Assembly (NCBI GenBank): GCA_016208715.1
Contig: JACQXV010000055.1
Location: forward strand, 1 to 35,551
DNA: 35,551 bases
From: Candidatus Woesearchaeota archaeon
Lineage (GTDB): Archaea > Nanobdellota > Nanobdellia > Woesearchaeales > UBA11576
Reading direction: 5' to 3'
The translations under genes were made by a program, and so were the position numbers. The notes beneath the pieces were generated by a model that saw nothing but the letters and a program-made list of their open reading frames with translations, had not been told where the DNA came from and searched no databases. Position 1 is the stretch's first letter. The number at the start of each line of letters is the position of its first letter. Of the stretch, positions 8,055 to 15,695 are shown in pieces.

Positions 8055-8194
8055 GTATTTGGTTAGCTACTCACATCGCAGCGTCGCGACGACGCTCGCC
8101 GTGTAAGTTAAGCCGCTTACCGAACCGAGAATCGTGCGAGACGATGTGAAAGCCGTTAGCTCGCAGGTCGGTGGCGACGCTGCTAAACAAATAC
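8055..8194. mobile_element. Family 1 miniature inverted-repeat element, copy B
   Basis: 140 bp from GTATTTGGTTAGC to GCTAAACAAATAC. The flanking octamers AAAATTTA (8047-8054) and AAAATTTG (8195-8202) match at 7 of 8. It is about 96% identical to the reverse complement of copy E (31738-31877), differing at about five positions, so both moved recently. An internal inverted pair TCACATCG/CGATGTGA and the core ACCGAGAATCGTGCGAGAC are present. Confidence 0.88.
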
Positions 8195-8229
8195 AAAATT
8201 TGCTGTCGCGTCACTGACTTCAGTACACC

Positions 8230-9000
8230 CTACTTTTGTTTCCTGTGGAAGTTGTGCGCGTTACGTACCCCACGAGCACGGCCGACGTCGAATAGGTCGA
8301 CTCCGACGACGCTGAAGAAGCTGACGCAGCCGACGCCCACGGGACGGACTAGTGCACTCTGTGCATCAACGTGCTTATCCAATATGCTGAGCGTGAGCAG
8401 GTAAACAAGTCCCTTATGGTAGTCACGCTTGTGAAGCATTCTTGCATATGGTTCTGCAACATCACCTAACAATGCCTGAACTGTATCATTGCTTCCAAAT
8501 TCAGAACTGCACGTGCTTGCTTTTGTCATGAGCTCGAGAAGACTCTCAACAACAGGTATGACTCTGTCGCTTTTTTCTGCGCGCTTCAAAATCTGAGCGA
8601 TATGTCTGTCTGTTTTGGGAAGTATCCATTCGCGACCGTTGAAGGCAGCGTCGTAATCTTCCTGCACGCGTTCCAGAATAATGTTCTGTGAGGCTTCAGG
8701 AGCATCGTCGAAAGCAACATAGAAATTGCTGCCGTCCTTGAAGTAAACGGCGCAGGTGCGGGTCGCTTGATACCGATCTGCGTCATCCTTTTCTTCAGCC
8801 TCGATGCGGAACGCGCCTACTTCACGAACGCTTTGCAAGACACTGTTCTGGTCGGCAGCAAACTTCACAGCAGCCGGCCAAGTAAGAACTTCTTTGGAAC
8901 TTTCTGTAAACTCAACACCTTCAAAACCAGGAAAATCCAATTCGTACTTAACAATGTGAGTTTCTCCGTACTGAACAAAGCGCGTTTCATTAAGAGCCAT
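8230..9000 (-). CDS. Hypothetical protein
   Basis: 256 aa, and not recognised. The start at 9000 has a strong ribosome binding site (AAGGTGAT, 9006-9013) and a TATA box (TATTTATAAAA, 9035-9045). The N-terminal half looks like mixed beta strands with acidic loops (YELDFPGFEGVEF, FYVAFDDAPE). The second half is helical and contains ILKRAEKSDRVIPVVESLLELM. The last 40 residues change character (VGVGCVSFFSVVGVDLFDVG, then a basic tail RNAHNFHRKQK). Such a tail could come from 3' sequence remodelling: family 1 copy B lies only 35 bp beyond the stop. No signal peptide is present, so it is probably cytoplasmic. Confidence 0.6.
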   Translation of the reverse strand: MALNETRFVQYGETHIVKYELDFPGFEGVEFTESSKEVLTWPAAVKFAADQNSVLQSVREVGAFRIEAEEKDDADRYQATRTCAVYFKDGSNFYVAFDDAPEASQNIILERVQEDYDAAFNGREWILPKTDRHIAQILKRAEKSDRVIPVVESLLELMTKASTCSSEFGSNDTVQALLGDVAEPYARMLHKRDYHKGLVYLLTLSILDKHVDAQSALVRPVGVGCVSFFSVVGVDLFDVGRARGVRNAHNFHRKQK

Positions 9001-9018
9001 AAGATATCACCTTGAAGG

Positions 9019-9456
9019 CAAGAAAACAGCCCCCTATTTATAAAACTTTACTCTTTTGTAACTTTGTAATAAAAAAACTCTTGGTTTGATTAGAAGAGAA
9101 GCGCTTTTCACTGGTTGGCCACTACCACTTCGTCTCTTTGAGCCCCACATAGAAAGCGAAATGATTCACAGAAATATGGATAACCGGTATCATCATGAGG
9201 AAACCTGCCTCGCGTCGGCGAGCGACAGGGGTCCAAAAATGATTTCGGTCGTATATATTGTAGGTGACCGAAGGTCGCCTGATGTTGCCAGCGTATATCT
9301 ACGCTGTAGGGATGTCGCGAGCTGCAGGATTGATATGTCAGCGGCGGATCATTCAACCGCAAGAAATTACCGAATTTGGCGAGGCGGTGGTGCTGATTGT
9401 GCTGCTCGCTGCATTCGTGAAGTTGAATCTGGCTAAACAAATACCTCTGTGGTTTT
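9019..9456. other. 438-bp gap with several hairpins and one family 1 end
   Basis: No supported gene is here, and the open frames on both strands read as low-quality translations. Visible structures are CTCGC-GTCG-GCGAG (about 9209-9222), TCGGTC...GACCGA (about 9244-9271), AGGTGACC-GAA-GGTCGCCT (about 9263-9281) and CAGCGTA-TATC-TACGCTG (about 9289-9307). At 9432-9444 the sequence GCTAAACAAATAC matches a family 1 terminus, and GGCGGTGGTG just upstream matches its subterminal region. No second end or core is recognisable. It could be a decayed element or a structured RNA. Confidence 0.45.
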
Positions 9457-10092
9457 TCAAAATCTCCAGGTAACATCGTTGCACGCATCAACCAGACGTC
9501 TCTCCAACTCAGGATCTTTCTTCTCGGGACCCTGTTCTGCGATACGCACAATGATATCATAGATGTCTTCGATAACGCCGATGAGCGGGACTGACCTGCA
9601 CTCCTCTGATGACTTGTCACACAGCTCTGCTTCGTCAACAGATCCTACAGGAAGCGTATCGACAAGATGAATCGAAAACTCGTTTGCCGCAAGATTAAGA
9701 TTGATCGAGAAACCAAGAGTTTCCCAATCATCTTTGGCGTTCTGTCCACCCGGGCTGGGGGATAGATATAGTAGATATAACTTATATTGGTGGCGCAACT
9801 CTATTTTACCATACAAGGGGTCGTACTTGATGACCGGGACGCCAAACTCCTGCCGGATCATAGGTGCATAATGATAGAAAGTCATCTTCGCGTAGAGGGA
9901 TTCGGCAATATCAGTGATCCTCCGTTCTCTATCGCGTGGAACACACGGAGAAGCGATCTCTTCAGGGCACTGTGACTCTATCACTGGTATGTCGATGACT
10001 GTCGGCACTTGCGGTGGCGGCGTCTCTTTGACGCACGCAGAGACGCCTGTCGCGAGCGCGATGACTGCAGTGTATACTATCCTTTGTTCCAT
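9457..10092 (-). CDS. Predicted lipoprotein, function unknown
   Basis: 211 aa from the ATG at 10092, which follows a GAGGTGG site; the open frame to 10185 has no such signal. The first 20 residues form a lipoprotein-type signal: MEQR, then a hydrophobic VYTAVIALATG and a lipobox VSAC. The likely lipidated Cys is followed by a Pro/Val linker (PPPQVPTVIDIPVI). Paired cysteines (SQCPEEIASPC and later ELCDKSSEEC) suggest disulfides outside the cell. The remainder has no family I know. It should be membrane-anchored and extracytoplasmic. Confidence 0.62.
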   Translation of the reverse strand: MEQRIVYTAVIALATGVSACVKETPPPQVPTVIDIPVIESQCPEEIASPCVPRDRERRITDIAESLYAKMTFYHYAPMIRQEFGVPVIKYDPLYGKIELRHQYKLYLLYLSPSPGGQNAKDDWETLGFSINLNLAANEFSIHLVDTLPVGSVDEAELCDKSSEECRSVPLIGVIEDIYDIIVRIAEQGPEKKDPELERRLVDACNDVTWRF

Positions 10093-10209
10093 GCGATCCA
10101 CCTCATATCTTATTACCTCCTGTTCGACAGTTTTAGTGAATTGAAAACGTGAAATTTTTATATTTCTTTGTTTTTCATCTAACAACTATACCCTAAGACG
10201 AAGACTGAC

Positions 10210-10779
10210 TCAGTCAGTGAATATTCTGTGCTTCTCAAGTCCTTCGATCTCGTTCATGATGCGTTTCACGATCGCGCCTTCGGGATCGGGCATGAGCTTG
10301 ACGCGTGATTTGAGTTCTTCCAATGACGTGAATAGTCCTTTCTCCCGCTCTTCAAGTATCGCGTTCATGTGTTTTTTTCCAACGCCGGGAATGAGTTCAA
10401 GCTGATGCATACGCACAGTCATTGGTTGCGCTTTGTTGAAGAAGTCAATGAACTTCGCTTCGTTAGCCTTCACTAAATCCTTGATTGCGTACTCAAGGTT
10501 GGTTCTTCCGGTGCTTGTGAGTTTGTTGTATGGAAGCTTTCCAAGAATGTGGTGAATCTGCTCGCGCTTGCCTTCGCCGATGTAGATCTCGTCATTTGGC
10601 TGCAGGAACACGTCTTTCTTCGGAACAAGTTCAAGAAGCGTGAATCTTTTTTTGCCAAGCACCTGAACTATGGGCGTCTTGCGGTGTGATGGTCGCGGGT
10701 CGAAAGGATACCCATTAGGCAGGAAGTCGAGAACGATTGCAAGCTCTTCCTTTTCCCGTGCAGGTCTTTGAGTATCCAT
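10210..10779 (-). CDS. DUF655 protein (OB-fold plus helix-hairpin-helix)
   Basis: 189 aa. The N-terminal part fits an OB-like fold (IVLDFLPNGYP, VQVLGKKRFTLLELVPK, DEIYIGEGKR). The C-terminal half carries helix-hairpin-helix signatures (LELIPGVGKKHMNAILEER and FTSLEELKSRV), as expected for archaeal DUF655, a predicted nucleic-acid-binding protein. It follows rpoF and L21e on the same strand, which is the conserved archaeal order L21e-RpoF-DUF655. The link suggests a role in transcription, RNA handling or ribosome assembly. The biochemical function is not established. Confidence 0.9.
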   Translation of the reverse strand: MDTQRPAREKEELAIVLDFLPNGYPFDPRPSHRKTPIVQVLGKKRFTLLELVPKKDVFLQPNDEIYIGEGKREQIHHILGKLPYNKLTSTGRTNLEYAIKDLVKANEAKFIDFFNKAQPMTVRMHQLELIPGVGKKHMNAILEEREKGLFTSLEELKSRVKLMPDPEGAIVKRIMNEIEGLEKHRIFTD

Positions 10780-10872
10780 CGTCTTAGTGTCCTATGACTT
10801 TCGAGTACAGCGTTAACTTTCGCTGCGGCTCTGTTTTGAGCGTTGTGTTGCAGTTGGCAATACATCGGATGT

Positions 10873-11226
10873 TTATTTTTTGAATTCTGCGACAAGATCA
10901 GCGATCCTCTTCAGATTGTCTTTGCTTACCGTCACGGTTGTTCCTTGCAGGACGGCTTTCACCTCTTCAGGATCTGTAGGAAAGATATCGATGAGTTTTA
11001 CTATATGGTCAGCTTTCAGCCGCGGGATGTCGAGTGCAGCGATTTTTTTTGATAGTTCATCAGCTTCCTTCTTATCTAAAAGGGTGAACTGTTGTAGGTA
11101 TTCTTCAGTTTTTTGCGCTCGAAAGTTGAGTTCAGCATCACGCGTTCTGACGTTTTCAAGCTCTGCTTTGAGCTCGGTCATAGTTATGGGTGTTTCTGAA
11201 ATTGCATTTGCAGTGCTTGTCGGCAT
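10873..11226 (-). CDS. rpoF: DNA-directed RNA polymerase subunit F (Rpb4 homologue)
   Basis: 117 aa from the ATG at 11226; a GTG three codons earlier is also possible. A TATA-like TATGTATAAAAA on this strand lies about 25 nt upstream, fitting a leaderless transcript. RpoF pairs with RpoE to form the polymerase stalk. The helical pattern (RTRDAELNFRAQKTEEYLQQFTLL), then the HRDC-like end (IPRLKADHIVKLIDIFPTDPEEVKAVL) is diagnostic. It sits between L21e and DUF655 as in many archaea. The upstream 100 bp contain repeated TTTTCACACATAAA and TTATAGAGTTGTTA, making a very AT-rich promoter region. Confidence 0.9.
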   Translation of the reverse strand: MPTSTANAISETPITMTELKAELENVRTRDAELNFRAQKTEEYLQQFTLLDKKEADELSKKIAALDIPRLKADHIVKLIDIFPTDPEEVKAVLQGTTVTVSKDNLKRIADLVAEFKK

Positions 11227-11380
11227 GGTTTTCACACATAAATACTTTTTTTATACATATTTTCACACATAAACACACATCATACATGTACTTATAGTTA
11301 TAGAGTTGTTAACGTATGTTATAGTATAGAGTTGTTATAGAGTTATTTGTTATGCTGTTAGTTGCCGTTCATTATGCGGT

Positions 11381-11698
11381 TTATGCCCCATTTTCAGCAT
11401 GCGCGCCAACGTGAAGCTTCTTAAGGTGAACAGGATGCACGATGATTGTCTTTTTAGCTCCCTTATCCGAGATCGTTACTTTGTAGCAGGATCCCTGCTG
11501 CCCGACAACACGCCCGGTAAGCCCATGAAAGCGTGGAAAATACATTCCTTTTTGTACTGCCGGCTCTACGACAAGTTGCACACCGTCATTGGGTGAAAGT
11601 TTTTGCAAGTAGTTGCGTAAGGATACCTTTCCTTTGGTTTGCCGGCTCTTCATAAACTTGTGCCGGGTTTTTCTTCGAAAACCACCAATATGTTGCAT
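11381..11698 (-). CDS. rpl21e: Large ribosomal subunit protein L21e
   Basis: 105 aa, slightly longer than typical archaeal L21e (about 95-100). The N-terminus begins with the family's GGFRRKTRHKF block. The middle carries the FHGLTGRVVGQQGSCYKV barrel region (normally FHGRTG.V...RG.AY.V), followed by KKTIIVHPVHLKK (the conserved ..II..PVHL). It binds 23S/5S rRNA in the large subunit. It is the first gene of the L21e-RpoF-DUF655 group, although a 154-bp AT-rich gap precedes rpoF, so rpoF may have its own promoter. Confidence 0.94.
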   Translation of the reverse strand: MQHIGGFRRKTRHKFMKSRQTKGKVSLRNYLQKLSPNDGVQLVVEPAVQKGMYFPRFHGLTGRVVGQQGSCYKVTISDKGAKKTIIVHPVHLKKLHVGAHAENGA

Positions 11699-11987
11699 GC
11701 GGATACACCTGTTAAAGGCCTGTAAAGTGACTTAAAGATTACGGTATGACAAGAGGCAGTGTGCTTGTAAGTGATACCGCTGTTTTTGCTGAACTATAAA
11801 AAGGTTTCGTTCAGGAGGCTGGTTCACTAAGGGCTTTTCAGCCGCTCTTTTTGCACATTTCGCGAAATCTTTATTGTAAACGCATCAACGAAAGGTTTAA
11901 ATATAATTACGGTAGTGCGTACGATAACTTTTGACCGGTTTCCAGTTAAGTCAAAGCAGGTGAACAAAAAAGTTTGGAGGGGAAGGC
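11699..11987. promoter_or_regulatory. Divergent promoter region between L21e and SepF
   Basis: A TATA box for the rightward sepF gene (TTTAAATATAA, about 11896-11906) leaves a leader of roughly 60 nt before the ATG at 11988, which has a TGGAGGGG ribosome binding site. Nothing else with clear structure was seen in the 289 bp. Confidence 0.5.
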
Positions 11988-12401
11988 ATGAAAGAATTTC
12001 TACGTAAGATCAAGGAGAGCATTGTGAATTCTCGTGATGATTTTAGTGTTCCAGGCGAACATGATCCGGGATATGTTGAGATTCCTCCTGAGGGGCATGC
12101 ACCGGCAAGCGGTGCAAAGGTTCTGATCCGCCCGTTTGTTCTTGAAGAGTTCAATGATATCAAGGACGTTCTTGATGCATTGCGCGAAGGTTACACCATA
12201 AGTCTCGTGAACATCCGCCCTCTCAAAGACCGCGATCTTGTAGAACTTAAACGCGCCATCAACAAGCTCAAGAAAACGTGTGATGCTGTTGAAGGCGACA
12301 TTGCTGGCTTTGGAGACGATTGGATTGCTGTCAGTCCTGGCTTTGCAAAGATATACCGAGAACAAGCGCCTCCTGTAGAGCAGCAACTCAACGAGATGTG
12401 A
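11988..12401 (+). CDS. sepF: SepF-like cell division protein (FtsZ membrane anchor)
   Basis: 137 aa. The N-terminus is a short amphipathic helix (MKEFLRKIKESIV) suited to membrane attachment. A linker follows, then the SepF core fold: KVLIRPFVLEEFNDIKDVLDALREGYTISLVNIRPLK is represented here by RPFVLEEF, DIKDVLDAL and ISLVNI. The RDLVELKRAINKL helix and GDIAGFGDDWIAVSPGF end match archaeal SepF. In archaea SepF dimers anchor FtsZ filaments to the membrane; an FtsZ gene occurs in this window at 33220. The start is supported by a GGAGGGG site. Confidence 0.9.
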   Translation: MKEFLRKIKESIVNSRDDFSVPGEHDPGYVEIPPEGHAPASGAKVLIRPFVLEEFNDIKDVLDALREGYTISLVNIRPLKDRDLVELKRAINKLKKTCDAVEGDIAGFGDDWIAVSPGFAKIYREQAPPVEQQLNEM

Positions 12402-12444
12402 TTGAAGAAATATTTCTTTTCAGCTTTCACTGAAATTTTTTCTC

Positions 12445-13371
12445 TTATTGTGCTCGTGTGATAACGTCGGAAGATCGCTGCGGTGTTTTTGTGTTCTGCT
12501 TTTTCGCCAGCAACCCCCCATACACCTTGACAACGCCGGCAAATCCAAGACTCGTGAGGCGGCGCGCTATCTCATCTGCAAGATTCCGTTTCTGCATGCT
12601 TGCAAATGGTGTTCCAGTATAATGATAGAACTTTCCACCACGCTTCAGCACACGCAGCACTTCTGCGTAAAACGCATTTGAGTACAATTCCCTTGCAAAA
12701 TTCGGCCGCGGCGGATCATGGATAACTACGTCAAATGTCTCATCGCCGCATTTCTGAACATAATCAAAACTGCTCATGTTCAAAATCTCAATTTTTCCCT
12801 CCTTTGCACCATCAAAAAGTTCCCGCGACCATGGGTTGATGCGTGCAAGCTCAATCACGTGCACATCCCGTTCACAAGTCACCACGCTGTCCGCTTCTTT
12901 TGCCGAAAACATCGCCGTGTAGCCGAGTCCCATACAGGTGTCAAGCACCTTCCCGTGTATTGCGGCGATCGCTTCCAGTTTCTTTTTGCTGTCAGTCCAC
13001 GGGTCGGTATCCTTGATCGCGTGCATATTGATACCAGAGATATCGAACGTGGTCGGTTTATCCGCAGCTACAGGATAAAGTTTGTAGAAGAGGTTCCGCT
13101 CTGTATTGAAAAAGTGCACTTTTCTGATTGAATGATCTTCAACCATGTACACTGCAGTGTCGTGTTTGATGACTTTCTTGATGTCATCAATCTTCAGCTT
13201 CTGTCCGCCAGGAAACAAGAATGAACTGTCTTTGATTTCAACGGTTTCAGTAGTTCGTCCAAGATCAAGTGATACGTATACGAATGATTGTTTCTGCTGC
13301 AATGCGGCAAGCAAGAATTTCGCTTGGTACGATGAAAGAAGAATCTTGTGGACTGGCGTTAATGTTTCCAT
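12445..13371 (-). CDS. Predicted archaeal SAM-dependent methyltransferase (COG2521-like)
   Basis: 308 aa. The first 130 residues form an archaeal-specific N-terminal domain. The class I methyltransferase core follows: motif I VLDTCMGLGYTA, an acidic strand-2 end (VVTCERD), the motif IV HDPPRP and RVLKRGGKFYHYTG. DPPR in motif IV suggests modification of an amino group or ring nitrogen in RNA or protein. The gene starts 31 bp after the aIF2-gamma stop on the same strand, so S6e, aIF2-gamma and this enzyme are probably one transcript. That association hints at a translation-related substrate. The last 15 residues are polar and probably disordered. Confidence 0.86.
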   Translation of the reverse strand: METLTPVHKILLSSYQAKFLLAALQQKQSFVYVSLDLGRTTETVEIKDSSFLFPGGQKLKIDDIKKVIKHDTAVYMVEDHSIRKVHFFNTERNLFYKLYPVAADKPTTFDISGINMHAIKDTDPWTDSKKKLEAIAAIHGKVLDTCMGLGYTAMFSAKEADSVVTCERDVHVIELARINPWSRELFDGAKEGKIEILNMSSFDYVQKCGDETFDVVIHDPPRPNFARELYSNAFYAEVLRVLKRGGKFYHYTGTPFASMQKRNLADEIARRLTSLGFAGVVKVYGGLLAKKQNTKTPQRSSDVITRAQ

Positions 13372-13402
13372 GGTTTGGGAAAAGAGAAAAATTGCTCTAC
13401 TG

Positions 13403-14797
13403 CTAATTGCTCTGCTGCTTGATGATGCCGTAACCGATGAGTCTGAATCGTGCGCCTATGCGCCGGGATATCGTTACGCGTGAGCCAGGTTGCGCGCAGA
13501 CAGGGATCTTCAATGCAGTGGTGAGCTGTTCTTTTCCTAATCTTGTTACGGTGCCAATCGTCGCTGCTGAGTTGACATTCATCATAAGCAGTTCTCCCAG
13601 CTTGATCGGTTCGACGACTATATCCTCTTTTGCGCCGACCACGCGGTTAAGCAGGTGCAGCTCAAGTGTCAGTGCGTAATGCACTGGAGGCAATTTTTCT
13701 GGATGACCGACGATGCTGCCGGTTAGCGTGTCTGACTTGACGACTGCCGGGTCAAGCGATGTCAGGACTCCGATCGATCCACCCGGAACAAGGGATTCAA
13801 CGCTTGCGCCACCCGTTTTAAGGCTAATGACTTTGGTGCGGATCTCGACCCAGATCTTCTTTCCGCCGCGTTCGATTTCACGGCCGGGCCTGATCTCGAT
13901 CTCATCACCCACGCACAGTTTTCCTTGGACGAGCGATCCTCCTAAAACTCCTCCTACTAACTGATTGAGATTTGTTCCGGGCCGATTGATGTCGAAACTG
14001 CGCGCGACAAACATGAGTGGATCCTTTGTAGGATCGCGCGAGGGCGTTGATATCGTTTCCTGGATTGCCTTTATTAGAAGATCTATATTGACACCATGCT
14101 TTGCCGCGATCGGCACGATAGGAGCATTCTCATACGCAGTTCCTTTGACGAACGCCTTGATCTGCTGGTAGTTTTTGAGCGCCTCTTCTTCCTTGACGAG
14201 GTCGATCTTGTTCTGCACGATGACGATATTCTTAATGCCCATGATCTGCAGAGCCGTAAGGTGCTCTCGTGTCTGCGGCTGAGGACATGACTCGTTGGCA
14301 GCGACGAGCAAAAGCGCACCATCCATGATAGTTGCCCCGGCAAACATCGTCGCCATGAGGCTCTCGTGCCCTGGCGCGTCTACAAAAGATACCTTGCGTA
14401 ATGGCTCGATTGCTCCACCGCATTTCTTACACGAGTCTTTTGCCGTGTATGTGCCGCATTTGATACATTTGGAGAACCAGGCGTCTGCATAGCCAAGTCG
14501 AATGGTGATGCCGCGTTTGAGTTCCTCAGAATGGGTGTCAGTCCACTTGCCGGATAATTGTTCGGTGAGTGTAGTTTTTCCGTGGTCGACGTGTCCGACG
14601 AGACCTATGTTGATTTCTGGCTGGATTTTCGCGAGCGCCTTTGTGGCTTGTGTTTTTGATGCGCTTTTCGTATCGTTTTTAGCATCGTTTTTCGCGTCCT
14701 TTGTTTCTTTTATTTTCTCTGTTTTTTCTCTGGAGGGCACTTTCAAAGACGCCTTGCTTGGCGTTTCTTCGTCAGTTTTTTTCTTCCGTGCAGCCAT
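13403..14797 (-). CDS. eif2g: Translation initiation factor aIF2, gamma subunit
   Basis: 464 aa. This is the GTPase that delivers initiator tRNA to the small ribosomal subunit. G1 GHVDHGKT lies at about 68-75, the switch I RGITIRLGYADA follows, and a zinc knuckle is formed by Cys111, Cys114, Cys123 and Cys126. G3 DAPGHE (about 140) and G4 NKID are present, followed by the two beta-barrel domains ending in RRIGARFRLIGYG. The unusual part is a 55-residue lysine/aspartate/threonine-rich N-terminal extension (KETKDAKNDAKNDTK repeats); most archaeal proteins begin close to G1. It is 62 bp downstream of S6e. Confidence 0.96.
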   Translation of the reverse strand: MAARKKKTDEETPSKASLKVPSREKTEKIKETKDAKNDAKNDTKSASKTQATKALAKIQPEINIGLVGHVDHGKTTLTEQLSGKWTDTHSEELKRGITIRLGYADAWFSKCIKCGTYTAKDSCKKCGGAIEPLRKVSFVDAPGHESLMATMFAGATIMDGALLLVAANESCPQPQTREHLTALQIMGIKNIVIVQNKIDLVKEEEALKNYQQIKAFVKGTAYENAPIVPIAAKHGVNIDLLIKAIQETISTPSRDPTKDPLMFVARSFDINRPGTNLNQLVGGVLGGSLVQGKLCVGDEIEIRPGREIERGGKKIWVEIRTKVISLKTGGASVESLVPGGSIGVLTSLDPAVVKSDTLTGSIVGHPEKLPPVHYALTLELHLLNRVVGAKEDIVVEPIKLGELLMMNVNSAATIGTVTRLGKEQLTTALKIPVCAQPGSRVTISRRIGARFRLIGYGIIKQQSN

Positions 14798-14859
14798 GAA
14801 TGTTTTTCTCCTCGTTCGGCTAAGTGTGCTTCGCGCTCTTCACCGTAACGAATGTGCAC

Positions 14860-15306
14860 CTATTCTTTTTTCTCAGCTTCAGATGCTGGTGCGGGTGGCG
14901 CTGCAAAAATATCTTCTTTGCCTTTCTTGACAACTTTAAGATTGACTTGCGCGATCTTGTCGTGGATGGTGTTTCCTGCTACCATCTTCTTTTGCCGCAT
15001 TCCTCTGATCGTCCGCCACCCCTTCTTTTTGGGGTTAGGTTTTCGAAGTTTGTTGTGGAAACCAACTCCTTTGACGTCGACGATTCGTTTTCGCGCAGTT
15101 CCTGTGACATCGTAGCGCATGGGAAATCCACAGTAATCGGAGCCTCCGGTTATCTCTAGCTCGTAGCCGGTGAGATCGAGAAGTTCTCCTTTAACCTTGT
15201 CTTTTATCTTAAGTCCTAAGAAATGTTTAGCAACATCGTCCTTTGCTTCACGCTGAACTGATTTGCCGCTCTGAGGGTCTGATATTACTAGTTTGAACTC
15301 TGCCAC
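14860..15306 (-). CDS. rps6e: Small ribosomal subunit protein S6e
   Basis: 148 aa. The N-terminal barrel is typical (FKLVISDPQSGKSVQ, KDKVKGELLDLTGYELEITGGSD expressed as GELLDLTGYELEITGG). The signature GGSDYCGFPMR is followed by the basic KGWRTIRGMRQKK segment. The C-terminal 35 residues are an Ala/Pro/Glu-rich tail (APPAPASEAEKKE), more extended than in most archaea. The start has a GGGAGG ribosome binding site. It leads a cluster with aIF2-gamma, a common archaeal arrangement. A three-armed structure lies just upstream. Confidence 0.95.
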   Translation of the reverse strand: MAEFKLVISDPQSGKSVQREAKDDVAKHFLGLKIKDKVKGELLDLTGYELEITGGSDYCGFPMRYDVTGTARKRIVDVKGVGFHNKLRKPNPKKKGWRTIRGMRQKKMVAGNTIHDKIAQVNLKVVKKGKEDIFAAPPAPASEAEKKE

Positions 15307-15318
15307 GGTATTCCTCCC

Positions 15319-15361
15319 GAGACCAAAGGTGCTTGGGCACCACGCCCTTTTGGGCCGTCTC
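15319..15361 (-). promoter_or_regulatory. Compact three-way-junction-like structure in the S6e leader
   Basis: GAGAC (15319-15323) pairs with GTCTC (15357-15361) and closes two inner hairpins: GGTGC-TTGG-GCACC (15328-15341) and GCCC-TTTT-GGGC (15344-15355). On the minus strand the structure ends about 12 nt before the S6e start and next to its GGGAGG ribosome binding site. This position fits an autoregulatory leader or translational operator. That function is inferred. Confidence 0.5.
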
Positions 15362-15449
15362 AGCTATGCAGGCAATCGCTAAGCCCACATTCGCACGCCA
15401 ATCTTCGCACGCTAATTAACACGATTATGGCTATTCGAACAACGAATTG

Positions 15450-15458
15450 TTTATAAAT
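15450..15458 (+). promoter_or_regulatory. TATA box originally serving the HPRT-family gene
   Basis: TTTATAAAT lies just left of the family 3 element. If the element and one target copy (206 bp) are removed, this box falls about 36 nt before the ATG at 15696 and 18 nt before that at 15678, the normal archaeal geometry. It now lies about 240 bp from the start codon. Confidence 0.55.
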
Positions 15459-15471
15459 GTTTGGGTGCTTG

Positions 15472-15669
15472 GTACGTGGAAAGCTTAGACGAACTTCACC
15501 TTAAGCTTAACGACCAGCACAATTTCCGCCACCGCCCTTTTGCGAGGGATGAAAGTAACTGTATAGATGCTGACAAGGGGGATGCCCCGCACGGCTTTCG
15601 CCCCCTGCACGACGGTGCTGGTCGTACATATGTGGCGAAGTTCGCTTACCGACGAAGCTTTCCACGTAC
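15472..15669. mobile_element. Family 3 miniature inverted-repeat element
   Basis: 198 bp with perfect 15-bp inverted ends GTACGTGGAAAGCTT/AAGCTTTCCACGTAC. The arms continue imperfectly for about 50 bp (left CGAACTTCACC and CGACCAGCAC, right GTGCTGGTCG and CGAAGTTCG). It is flanked by a perfect 8-bp direct repeat GGTGCTTG at 15464-15471 and 15670-15677. The centre (about 15530-15610) is GC-rich and non-coding. It is inserted between the TATA box and coding region of the HPRT-family gene. Confidence 0.88.
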
Positions 15670-15695
15670 GGTGCTTGATGTTGGCGGTGGCGTTT

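Noticed and set aside
9100-9440. SRP 7S RNA or RNase P RNA
   Set aside because: The region has hairpins, but neither the SRP helix 8 consensus nor the RNase P conserved core could be found.
9108-9638. 176-codon minus-strand open frame
   Set aside because: It overlaps the lipoprotein gene in another frame and translates to compositionally random sequence.
11236-11350. Short direct repeats (TTTTCACACATAAA, TTATAGAGTTGTTA) as a replication origin
   Set aside because: Only two imperfect copies of each occur, with no origin-recognition boxes or Orc1/Cdc6 gene nearby. They are more likely AT-rich promoter sequence.
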